A program made the translations under genes and the position numbers. Under the pieces are notes generated by a model. The model was not told the DNA's origin, ran no database searches, and saw only the letters and a program-made list of their open reading frames with translations. From the NCBI RefSeq assembly GCF_009389715.1, contig NC_052392.1:32585227-32649226 (forward strand): DNA of 64,000 nt. Direction: 5' to 3'. Shown here piece by piece: positions 33,190 through 45,400 of this stretch (position 1 is the stretch's first letter; every line of letters starts with the position of its first letter). The DNA comes from Phoenix dactylifera. Lineage: Eukaryota > Streptophyta > Magnoliopsida > Arecales > Arecaceae.

Positions 33190-36100
33190 CAACTTTAATC
33201 GGTTGGTATTGGGTCATTTTTATTGGATGTTCGCTCTAAGATGTCGATTGATCCTCCATTCCTAGGGATGGCTATAGCCACTTGAAAGCTCGTAAAACAT
33301 TTTATATTTTTATAAATTATACCTATATAAATAGGTTAAAAGAATTAAATAGCATCATAGAAATTTGACATTCACAAAGGTCAAATGCATCATGTTAAAG
33401 TAATATAAAATTTTTTATAATCATAATCCATAAATATTTTACAGTAAAGTATTCAATAACAATACTATTTGGCCTAAACATGAATCATTCACAATTATAT
33501 GCTCAGTCCTAAATTTTCCTAAGAAAACACATAGCCGGTCATGTCAAACATAAGTTTATACTTGAAATTGATCGGTACTTCAAAATTAATAAAATTTGTG
33601 CCACATTCATTTATTTTGGCTCGCCCAAATATTACTAGGTTCAAAGCGGCAAATCGGCTATGCTTATCCAAAATCGTTTAAGAAGATAAATTAATTTACA
33701 TTTAATTATTTAAAAATTTAAATACAAAATAAGAAACTTTAGGAGGTTAAAATGGACTTGATTTGAGAAAGGAGGCAGGAAAGACTGGTCCAAGAGGTCG
33801 TCACAACATTGGTTTAGGACCCTCTATTGGGGTCCACCTGATGGGTACATGGGAAAGAACATGACACTTATCTACAAATTTGGTAGAGAGAGAAAGGTTC
33901 AACCGGAGATAGGATCTCCTATGTTACTTTATTTTATCTATTTATTATTTATATTATTTATTTTTTCTCTCATTTTTTTCTTTTTTTCTCCTCATTTTTT
34001 TTTCTTTCTCCCCCACCCTTCACTAGAACAGGGGAAGGCAATAGGGAAACAACTGCCCAAAGGGGTGGCGAGGCTAAAGAAGAGAAGAACAGGGGAGAGG
34101 AAGATGAGGAAGGCGGCCGGGCGATTACCTTGCTCCGGCAAGGTGGCGATTGTGAATTTGGCGGAGATAGGGCACGACGAGCTCAAAGTGGAGAAAATAA
34201 AGAAATATAGAGATGGAAGAAGAGGAGAAGAGAGATGGAGAGGTTCGCGGTGGTCATGGGAGATAGGGAAAGGGAAGAAATAGAGGGAGGAGACAGACGA
34301 TTTTGCTATCTCCTGTTGCTCACCTTCCCAAAACGACGATGGAAGATTGACTGCTAGCTAGCAGAGAGGATCGATGGAAATGGAAAGGAGACTATGTTGG
34401 AGTTTAATTAAAAAAAAATTAATTTTCTTATCCCCAAACTTTACTTGTTTTAAATGTTTTAAAATATTTTTTTTTTTGAGGCTTCTTTTTTAGAGCAGTT
34501 CTTACACTTTGAAAAGTAAATGTTGGTTTTCGAAAATATACGGTATTTCTGAAATATGACGTATCTTTAGAACCATTGCATCTCTTCAGTCTGTCAGATA
34601 GAGTCTATAAATAGACTTCTCTGAGATTAATGCAAAAACAATCCAACAAAGCTTTTCTACCTCTCAACTTTCTGCTTTCTATTTTTTTCTATTTTCTAGG
34701 GCATCTGAAGGAGTTGGTTCGGTCAAGCCTTCCTAGCGATCATGCTTGTTAGAGGAGGATTGAGCTAAGTTAGGTTGTTGTACTTTAGGGACGAGATCGC
34801 CGCAAACCTGCATGTAAGCCAGTGGAGGGCGGGTGCCGGGGCGGAAAGAGGAAGCCGTAGACTTCACTTATGCAAAATTAAAAAAGCAACCAACCCTTGT
34901 TTCGAACGAAATAGGAGGATGACTGTGGCTTCCCCTTTCTGCCCTAGCGTAGGACTCCCTCCTCCCCTGCTTGCTCTCTCTTTTTCTTCTCCTTCTCCGC
35001 TTTTGGCAACAATTTTTGTTTTCATTGCCGGAACCATATTGGTGAGCCGCTAGTATGGCTCGGAATAGCCGAAACTGCTCGGTTGGGACGGTTCTGCCAA
35101 CCCTAATTCTAGTAGTGTTATAAAGATATAAGATATCGGCCAACTATTCCTAGTGCTATAGATTTCTATGCCCCAGCCAATAAAGGAAATAGGTACACAA
35201 CCATGGGCAATGTGGATGGGAGCAGTGACTCATCATTAGGAGCTCCATGTAATGTTGGAGTATGGTGGACCCAAATGGACCCAGCCAAGTGTTTTTGGGG
35301 TCATTGGGTTTGCGAGGCAGCAATTAGTGGGTCTGTGAAAGAGACAGAGAGGATAAGAGAGAAAGTAGGCATATTAATGGAGAAGATTCGGTGCGGTTAG
35401 TAAAAAAATCAAAATTAAATATGAAATCTACCACTTTCTATAACTGAAATAGAAACCAAATAATTTTTTAAGAAAAAAATCATAACCGCCCCAAGAAAAA
35501 AAAAGCAAAATCAAAACCAAAAAATCGAAAACTGTTTAACTTTTTTTATTCATTTTAAAATTTATATATATAAATATTCAAATTAAAGATATTATGTATA
35601 TTTTTTTATATAATTCATAGCAACCCAACTAATAAATATGTCCAAAAATAATAACACAGCCATCCAACGAACTTAACAATTTTAAAATAATAATACAACT
35701 ATCCAACAAATACAATAATGCAAGTTAAAAATAAGTCTAACTATATAAAAGAAAATAAGTACAACAAACACAATAATAACGAAGAAGAACCGAAGGAAGA
35801 AAAAAATAGCCACCTCTTTAGCCTTCGGAGTTTGCCCAAGGTTTATTACATTTTAAAATTATGAGCAACAAGGTTTTGCTTATCTAATCACATAAAGAAT
35901 ATGATATTTCATTACTGTATAATCTAATATACGCATTGAGAGAGTACATTAACACTGGGTTTTATTCACATGGTTTTTACCCATCTATGGTTTATAAATG
36001 ATCTAAATTGAATGAGATAGAGGGATAGAATTTACACTACATACGAAGAGTACCAAAAGATATCCAATATGTTTGATTTGAGATTCGGTCTGGGGTTGGG

Positions 36101-36700
36101 TTCGGATCGGCGAATTCACTGAAATCAAAATCAAAATTGAAACTAAATGATTTTTTATTTTTAAAACCATAATCGAAATCATCTCCGTTAATTTTGGTTA
36201 AAATCATCTCCGTTAATTTCGGTTAAAATCATCATGTTCGGTTGGTGAACGTATAAAATATTTAGGCATCCATCCTTGTTGACATTGACGATGGTCGGCC
36301 AACATCAGACGAAAATGGTTCGCATCCGGTAACAAGTCACCACTGGACATAAGATAGATGTGGACGACGAATCTCTTTCCTCTCTTCTTTCCCTTTGACG
36401 CGACCCCTCCGTCGCCACCCATTGCCAACTTTTGACGTACTTCATTCCTTCTTGGTTTTGACTCATTCCCCGGTGGGTGGATGGGCACCAACAAAAAATC
36501 CTGTCCATGATTCGATTTTAATACTTCCATTTCCACATCAAATCTATTATTTTATGCTATGCACAGCGTGGATCTGAAATTATTCGGATAGCATGGATCA
36601 CTTGTCACAAGGTGATCGATTACAAAGGAGAGGACTTTGAATTTGCTGAAGAGAGTTTTGAGTTAGAATTTGAATGATGACATTCTCACCTTATTTCTCA
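33190..36700. other. Intergenic region without a supported gene
   Basis: AT-rich DNA. The open frame at 33849-34283 (plus) encodes a hydrophobic Phe-rich run and then a basic Lys/Arg-rich run. It has no recognised domain and lies in a pyrimidine-to-purine low-complexity block, so it is not called. A TATAAATAG motif is present near 34606. The segment 35844-35973 is an exact inverted copy of intron DNA at 45112-45241. Confidence 0.5.
35844..35973. repeat. 130-bp inverted duplicate, copy 1
   Basis: By eye this segment is identical over all 130 bases to the reverse complement of 45112-45241, and the flanks diverge abruptly on both sides. Confidence 0.92.
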
Positions 36701-36754
36701 GAAAAAAACTAAAAACCTCAAACTGCATCAAGTTTGATAGCAAGCATTTCGTTA

Positions 36755-39300
36755 GGTATTCCATTCACTTCATTCAGTCTGATACCCCACAATTCTATTC
36801 TTTCTTGAGAAAAATACCCCACAACTACCTTTGGATGTTTGTCCTCTAAATTATATACTCTCCTACCATTCCTTGCATTCCCTTGTTACATCCATCACCA
36901 GCTGTGCTCCATATTCTCTCTGTGGCTTTAACTCGGCCTGGGGGGGGTAGGCTTCAACATCTGAGCTATGATTCATTTGATTTATTGTTGTTCCCCTTTG
37001 AGTTTCTATGCAAGAGTATTGTGTTTCACACCAACTTTTCTATTTTATTATTATTTGACCCCTTTTATCAGAGATGAGAAGAAGAAAGATTACTGATATA
37101 TTATATTATAGTTAACTCATTGCAAATGCTTTAGAATATTTCATCCAACATGCCTACCAAGAACCTCAGGTGTGGGATACTGCGTCAGCACTCAATTCAG
37201 TAGACAGCTTTAAACATTCAAATGTGTCAGATTACATCATCAGATTAAAGGATTAAGGTGATTTCAGTAGTAAACAAGGAAAGTTTGAGTGAGCCAAGCC
37301 AACTTGATAGTAATAGTGAACCAAGTTATAGCTCTTGGTTGAGAGAAATATTTCATAACTTATGAGGCATCTATAAAAATGAACAGCAATCAAAGCGAAG
37401 CACAAACCTAATTGAGTAATATGAAGCTACTCGCAACACTTCATCAAGTATCTCAGTCACTCCATAAAGTCTCAACACACTTCTGTCTTCATATCATTAG
37501 TTTGTTTGATTGATAAACCTGGACGTAGGGGCCGATCTAAAGGACTCTCTCATCATTTCTTTTTGGCACAAATCCTAAATCATTAGATATCAACTTAGAA
37601 TTATCTCAAACATAAGATACAATTGGGAAAAGAAGGGGCTTGATATTGATTTCTCATTATGAATATGTTTGTTCTCATTATTAATTCTTAACAATAATAA
37701 TACTTAATCTAATATTATTACTTAATATTAATATTTTTAAATTATTTTTTAATTTCTTTTCATGAATTTATTATTTATTGGAAAAAGAAGCTAGAAACAA
37801 AAACATATTTATACATGTAATGTACACACACACACACACACACATATTGATTAATATCACATAATAAAATTTTTAAAAATTTAAGAATATTATATATTAA
37901 ACATACATATTTATAAACATAGTTATAATATAACTCATTTATTTGTTTAAGAAACAAGATTTATTTGCATAGTTGAGATCCTAATGACCTAAATTATTAT
38001 ATCATTATTCTTATTTTCTATTTAAAACATTCATAGAAAAATTTAAGCATAATAATTCTGTGATGTGGAATACTGGAACGCTCGATATTCATCCTTCCCC
38101 CTTTTTTTTTTTGTCCTATTTCGTCCTTTTCTAAATGAAAGCAGAAGAAATCTTAGTTTAATTTTGTTGTATCTTTATCCTCAACTTATCTTGTGATCTG
38201 CTCGCTATAATTATTGCTATATATCTGCTTTAGTTTAAGAAAATAATAAATTTTATATCAACAAATAACTAATTTTTTAAATCATAATTTAAAATTTTAT
38301 AGCATCATATAAAGTAAATATCATGACCAACATCCTAGTCAGTTATTGGCCCCACAAAGGAGAATTATCTAGCTGGTTGCCCCTTTTAGTTCATACATTA
38401 CATGGTGATTACACAACTAAATGAGGAAAGCTTGAGTATGAGAACTTTTTACTAATTATTGCTCCTCCAAAGGAGGGAGAATTGAGATTCAGAACTTAGG
38501 AAGCATTTAGAGAAGTATCTAAGCTTATGTCATTCCACTGATGAGTCTCCCTTCCCCTTTTTATTTTTTTCCTTAATTTTTCAAGAAGAAACAATGACAA
38601 TCAGACTACTACCAAACCTAATAGAACAGTATCAAGTGGTTCACAAACAATTCATGAAGTCTTTCTTTCACTTCACACAGTCAAATATGCATACATTAAC
38701 TCATTAGTTGTCTGATCAATATATCTGGATAAATAGGCTCCAAACTACTCTTCACCATATCTTATGAGCACGAATCCAAGTCACTGGCTGCTGACTCAAA
38801 ATTGTCTTAACTCTTAACCATAAGGTACAATTTTGAGTCAACTGTTTCAGATCCTTGTCAAGCATTGCATGCTAATTTAAAATATACATGCAATAGGAAT
38901 GATTTATAAGATGTACAGAATTAAATCTGAAAATGATATATCACCGTAAAATAGAATAACAAGTTCACTTGGTACAAGGTAATTAGGTTCTATCACATGG
39001 AAAACTTGAGAGCACCAATAGTTAGATCCTCACCAGGCCTTCAGTGTGCTGGTTGGCACCCCGTTCCTTAATGCATCTGCCAAAGAAAAGTTTTAGAATC
39101 AAAGTTAAACACTGGCATTTATCGTACTTCTCAAAAATCAAAAGACAAACCACTCACAATCATTACATCAGGCATTCAATTCACTTGATGCGATCTAATA
39201 CCCCACAACCATCTTCTTATTTGAGAAAATACCCCACATCTGTCTTCACATTAACACATTATTGCTGTTTGATTAATAAACTCCTACCTGTTGAATTGAA
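36755..39300. repeat. Family of diverged direct repeats
   Basis: Four same-orientation copies of a motif region are seen near 36755-36860, 37430-37530, 38640-38740 and 39175-39295. Shared words include AATACCCCACAA, TCTGTCTTCA, TTGATTAATAAAC and a CTTCAT...CAGTC block. The longer pair 37380-37640 and 38590-38850 also shares a downstream segment ending ATAAGATACAATTG or ATAAGGTACAATTTTGA. The copies are well diverged and contain no ORF. Confidence 0.6.
37824..37843. repeat. (CA)n microsatellite
   Basis: About 10 CA units in AT-rich DNA. Confidence 0.9.
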
Positions 39301-40074
39301 TTGAATACATGTAAGCTGGCTGGTGCTTAAAAAAGACTTCCTAGTGATCCAATGATTCAGAAGGAACCAAGAAATCAGCTACTTCCTGTAGGCTTTTGGC
39401 GGTCCCTCATCCAATGATTCAGTACCTCAAACAGAGATAGTGGAACCCAGTTTAACACTAAATTAAGAACACAATACAGAGACATAAGAAAAACTAATAG
39501 TTGTAGCAAAAAACAAAAAAAAAGGAAAAAAAAAAACTAATAGTCCGTGATCGAATCGCCAACAGATGTTAGCAATGGTATCTTTTTCTAGTATTGTAAG
39601 AAGCCGACTGCCGGCGCAGGACAGGTTCGGCTGCAATCATTCTTTCTGAACCAAATGATTAAATACTCAGCAAGTTTAATATTTGTATTGCTTATAGAAA
39701 GCCGGTGGGTGGTTCCTAAAACTGATGGAACCAATCCAACTCCAGTCTTTTATCGCAGCCCACCCACCTTCAGAACAGAAGAAAAAGAAGAACAAGCATA
39801 CTTGGCATAGCGAGGTCTGTAAAGTGTGAGGTAGAGGTAGAAAGAAGGCATCTGTTAGCCTCCGTTCTTGTTTCTTGTGGTTGTCAGCATTGATGAGGAG
39901 ATTTAATTTGAGGAAAATTAACACGCGCATGGGTCTGGACTCAGCCAATCTGGTGTCCTTCCACTGAATGCACTTGGTTCCACAAGTATTTAATGGTTTC
40001 CATACCCCTAGAGATGGCTTCTGTGGCCCATTTTTTGTGACCGAGACCCATGCTAATACATTAAGGGCATGTTT

Positions 40075-40622
40075 GCTCTTGTCAAACTGGGAGCCATGCT
40101 AATACATTAATAGTATGTTTGGTTGGAAGGAGTTTGGACTTTAGAACAAGAACGAAAACGAGTAACTCCTATTCCAATAGAAGTCCTATTTCCGTTCCAA
40201 TTTTAGGGACAAATGAGAATGTCCCATTCCGCTAAAATCCAATTTATACTCTTTCCTAGTATTCAAATCTCATTTCGATTCCAATTGCGTTCACCAACCA
40301 AAGGTATGTTTGGCTCACAATTGAATTCAGAATAGTCATATTCTCCAATGCATTATATTTGGCTCGCGATCTAAATTGTAAATTGGAATAGTCAGATTCT
40401 CCAATGCATTTGGTTCATGACCGGAATTGGAATCGAAATCAAAATAAGACTTCCCTCAACCAAACGATTGAAATTAGAGTCGCTCATTCTCATTCCCATT
40501 CCAAAACCCAACTCCCCTAAACCAAATAAGTCCCAAATGCATTAGAGGATATAGCCATTCCTATTTCTCTTCCAACCCATTATGCTTCCGACTTTGATTT
40601 TGATCGCAAACCAAACACGCCC
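40075..40622. mobile_element. Tourist-like MITE with TAA target duplication
   Basis: The left end GGGCATGTTTGCTC and the right end, reverse-complemented GGGCGTGTTTGGTTTGCG, form imperfect terminal inverted repeats. TAA flanks both ends (40072-40074 and 40623-40625), typical of PIF/Harbinger-derived Tourist MITEs. The 548-bp interior repeats GTATGTTTGG-type sequence near 40110 and 40303, suggesting nesting or internal duplication. No ORF. Confidence 0.65.
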
Positions 40623-41806
40623 TAATAGTGAGTAGAAAATCTCAAACAGGGTTTGTGGGTACCCTTCAGCCTACCAAAACTAAAAATAAGTTGTCTCCTC
40701 ATCTACCAACTATGTTTCCATGAAGCACCATTTTAACCTACCTAAAGCTATCTGAGCTAGGAAACTAACACAAATTCAGAAGATTATGAGCATGCTGAGA
40801 ATGATCTATCAAACATTGCCAAACTCATGAACTGCACCTTGATTCATAACATCCGACCACATATCACAGAAATAAAATGATGTACATGTGTAATTGATTC
40901 TGTGATGCAATGCATGCGACATATTATAACGCTGTCTCATTATTTCTTATAATCACATGACTGAAGCAAGGTATTTGATGTACGCATTTGATCTCATCAA
41001 CCAGAATAGTTTAGAGTTCAATTCTTTACCACATGTTCTCCTATTCATGTGAATTCTATAAGTAAATTCCAACTTCTAATTGGTAACCGATATACTGCTC
41101 TTGTTTCTTTGTCGCAAAAAGTAAGCAAAGAGCCAAGAGGATTATATTAAGAAAAGAACACAATCAACTTGTAGAGTTAGCGAAAGATCCACTCGTGCTT
41201 ATCTTTTGCTAGAGCAAGATCCAGAAAGAAAGACAGTTAATCATTAGTTTGACATGGAATCAGGTGAAAGTTAACCCGATAGCAGATGAGGGTTGCGTCA
41301 GAAGAATGCTTTACATAGAATGCACGTAGAATGATTAGTTCGTTCCTAGGATATTCAAGTGCAGCTGCTGCTGATCTGCGCAATTTCAACACAGAAAGGA
41401 ACCAGAACTCCACATTTTAAAGGGAAATAAGACACAGAAGCTAGCTCTCAGTTCTCAGTCTTACTGGAAAAGGAACTACACAGATGATATTATACGATAG
41501 ATTAACATGCTCATTGGTGTCCAATTAAATCCTTCTTGGGATTAATCAGAAAAAAAAACAACCACAGAAGAAATGCCTAGCAGAGTCGGACACTTTACAG
41601 GCTCATAGCACTCACTAAAGATTCCCAAAATTCAGCTACAAGAATTGACTAGAATGATTACTAAAACAAAAACAAAGAACTAAAGATAGTCATTAATGGG
41701 CGACAGATAAATTGCTCAGCTAAAGAACATAGAGTAAAGTTTTGAGATAATTATTATCAAATAGTTTCTCAGATGCTTAAAGATAAAGGCAAGGGAAAAC
41801 CAAACA

Positions 41807-41920
41807 AATTGACAGACAACAATGATGTACCAAAAAAAAAAGACAGACAACAATGATGTACCAAAAAAAATTGACAGACAACAACGATGCACCAAAAAAA
41901 ATTGACAGACAACAATAGAT
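41807..41920. repeat. 31-bp tandem repeat, about 3.5 copies
   Basis: GACAGACAACAATGATG with a poly-A linker recurs at 41811, 41842, 41873 and 41904, exactly 31 bases apart. Short open frames across it on the minus strand are periodic by-products. Confidence 0.95.
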
Positions 41921-42140
41921 GAAGTATCTGTGTATTTATGCAAAGACATAAAAAAAGGAGCAAAGTTCTAGAAAAGATTTCAACGTGTGGCCTAGTGGTT
42001 ATAATGGACTTAAATATGATGAACAACATTTAAAGACTCTAATTTAGTACAGAGATTAGGTTATGCATGGAATGTAGTACAGCACATCTGAAAGTAATGG
42101 TAAAGTCATTGTGCCTAAAACCCCTGCCCCCAAACCCCCC

Positions 42141-42144
<4 letters not shown>

Positions 42145-42198
<54 letters not shown>
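42145..42198. repeat. (GA)n microsatellite, about 26 units
   Basis: Long GA run preceded by C-rich tracts, some 220 bases beyond the oligopeptidase stop codon. Confidence 0.95.
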
Positions 42199-42200
<2 letters not shown>

Positions 42201-42416
42201 AATTGATGCAGTCCAGTGAGTTGCATGCACAGAAGTCACATTCAAAACATACAAATGTGGCATACTTTTTGGCTCAAGCAATCAGACAAGCATCTACATT
42301 TCATGGAAAGGGCAACAATTACTTTTAGATGAAGATTGAGCAAGCATTTTCAGTTTCAGTAGCCCGAACACCATCTTTCTAATGATGAGGAACAACAAAG
42401 GCTTCTCTGCAAGGAC

Positions 42417-45400
42417 TCAAGCTTGCTTTTCATCTTGAAGCAGTCCCATTGCTTTAATTAGAAATGCATACTCAAAAGCTGCATCGTCACAATGTATGAA
42501 ACGACCACCCTCAGCAAAATGTCCACCGCTCATGTTCGTCTTCAGAATGACCGAATACGAACAAGTGGGGCATGTGTTACCTCTCACTTTTGCCACCCAT
42601 TTAGCAGCTTCCCAGACTCCTACCCTGAAGATACGGCAACCAGAAGCATCACATTACAAGCTAGAACTGATATATAAAATCAAAACCAAATCAGGCAAAT
42701 GATAATGGTTTTACTGAAAAATTGTTGATAGAAAAAGATATCTGAAAAGTGAGAACTTCCATCAATAAATACTGACTGCAGGAAAGGGTAAGGAAATAAG
42801 TGAGAAGGTGAGGAATTGAGAAACAGGTAATTTCTTTTCTTTTTTTTTTTGAATGAAAACAAGGATGGAAAGCTACTTATACCACATGCAGCTGTAGAAA
42901 ATCAAATAAGACATCATATTGAAGCCTCTTAAACATTCCTGACATGAGTCTATCGATTCAAAGTTGGGCATATGGGAGATATGCACATCGCAACTGTAGA
43001 TTTAAAAAGTGTATAAAAGCCAAAGAGAGTCCATATGTAAATAGGGGTCAATCATTTAATGAACTGTGTTTTGACCCACAGGTGATTGCCTAAGCCATTG
43101 CCCAAGGAAGAGACAGCGCATAGAGTAAACCATGCAGCCACCTCTCCCCTTTCTCTTTCTTGTCTTCTTGCTTTTCTACTTTTTTTGTCAATTAGCCTTG
43201 AGGGAAGAAGTATGTCAGGTTACATTATTATGTGCTGGGTGACCTGCTCTCCTCTCTCACCCATGTTCTTTTCTTTCTCGTTCGTTTTTAGTTCCCAGGA
43301 GAGACTACAAGTATGCTAGACTGCATTGTTAACATTGTTTTAGATAGAGCATTAATATAGATGGGCATAGGATCAAAAATGCAACATTTTGTTTACATAT
43401 AACCATTCAGCTACTTTCGTAAAAGAACCTACAAGGGAACAGTGAAGAAAACTGATACTGTATTATTATTTTCATCTCTTCCTAAAACCAGGCTAAAAAG
43501 TTAAACAAAAAGTTGGTTAAAGTTGGCAATTAATAAATTAAAAATATCAAAGTAGATAAAAACTTCTGCAAACCTTGAGTCAAGAAATGATGCTGTAACT
43601 AGCACTGAAGGATAACAAACACATGGAGATATGTTATCATATGGAGAATAACTATGAATTGTCTCATAGTCAGCTTGGTTTCTAGGGTCACCAAACTCAT
43701 CATAATCCAAAATGGTGAGAGGTAAACTGCGATCCAACATTGTGTTGCAGATATCGAGAAATGGAACCTGCATCAAGTCATAACCAAAAAGAGGCTAGTT
43801 GTAACTCATCATAATACAAGCATACAAATCACAGGTTACTTATGTATTTTCCATGTAAATAATGATTGCTATCCAAAAGGAAAGAAACATTTTAGAAATA
43901 TTTTTCAGAAATCAAATGATTGAATAAAAATTAAATCCCTAGAGTGACCGTGCCATTTTCTGAAAAAGTTATATTCATTAAAATGAACTTTTGAGTGTAC
44001 CACAAACATTATGAAAATCTCGAAGATGAGAATTGAAAATCTTTCACGAATTTTCAAATTCTATCATTCTACATATCCTTTTTCTTTTACCTTCAATTTT
44101 AGCAAGAAAATTGCTCCAAATGAAATATACTTTTCTCTACCAATGGTCATATTTTCGATGTACATATTCTCTTAAAAAAATAAAAAAATAAAGAATGCCA
44201 TTGTTTTAATTACTCATTCTTCTGGCTAAACAAAGAAATAGGATGGTCAGAAGATGCAACACTTAAATCCTATTACAACAGACCACCATATCTTCCACCA
44301 CCTTCCCTAGAAAAACAAATAAAACACTATGACTGCTGACTTCATATAAATTATTTCTGTTGTTTGTCCTCTTGTTTTATGCGTATCTCATGTCTACTCC
44401 CCACCATCACTGCAAGATTATCACAAAAAGATGTAGGCAATCATAGAAAGAGTCTTACGAAATGCATGAGCTCACTTTTTCATTACTAAATAAATATGAT
44501 TGCGGACTAAAACAACAATTACCTTCAAAATGGCAGCACAAAACAAGTCAGGGTACATATTGATAGCTGCACCAACCAGAAGGCCTCCTGCACTGCAGCC
44601 AACAGCACCAAGCCGATTTTTATGAACAAAACCCTCATTGACAAGATACATGCCACAGGCAGCAAAGTCCTTAATTGAGTTTAATTTGCATGATCTGGTG
44701 CCAGCCTGATGCCATGATGCATCGCCGCCTCCACCCCTATGAAAACATGATTATTTACATTGTATTAGCAATGATAGCACTTGAATCAAAACGAGTTTAC
44801 ATATTTATTCCAATATCACTGCCCTAAAACCTGAAGAGTTTTTGGACAAACATCTAGATTAGTTGACATGAAGCATCGAAGTCCTCAGTTTGATGCAAAC
44901 TTACCCTTAAGTAGCTACATTCACTAAGAAAATCCAATTGAAAACAAAACATTATGCATTCTATGTTCTCTCTTACATAAACTAATCCATAAATAGCAAA
45001 AGATATAGTCATGCAAGCTTCTATAACTTTGATGAAAAAAAGCACTATGATGCAAGCATCCACCAGTAATGGCATATCAGTAAAAACCAACTGCTCCAAG
45101 AGTTCGCCAATCCATGTGAATAAAACCCAGTGTTAATGTACTCTCTCAATGCGTATATTAGATTATACAGTAATGAAATATCATATTCTTTATGTGATTA
45201 GATAAGCAAAACCTTGTTGCTCATAATTTTAAAATGTAATAGACCCCATAGCAACTATCGAAGTGGCGCTCACGTCAGTGCAGCATTATTTCCTGTTGCA
45301 TAATATGGCATATATTGGCAGAGCAGGGTCAAACTTGGGTTGCAGCATGGCCAGTGATAATAAAGATCATGTGATCTACCAAAACAAATTAGCTTAACTT

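Larger units (their letters stand above)
40630..42410. other. Intergenic region and 3' flank of the oligopeptidase gene
   Basis: AT-rich, no gene. It contains a 31-bp tandem repeat and a long (GA)n tract. The rightmost part is likely 3' UTR of the minus-strand gene whose stop codon is at 42417-42419. Confidence 0.5.

Noticed and set aside
33849-34283. Plus-strand 144-codon frame
   Set aside because: A Phe-rich run from a pyrimidine tract followed by a Lys/Arg-rich run from a purine tract; no recognisable domain, start context or splice signals.
34395-34648. Possible solo LTR, TGTTGGA to TCCAACA, with a TATAAATAG box
   Set aside because: Flanking pentamers do not match as a target duplication, and no primer-binding site or second LTR was found.
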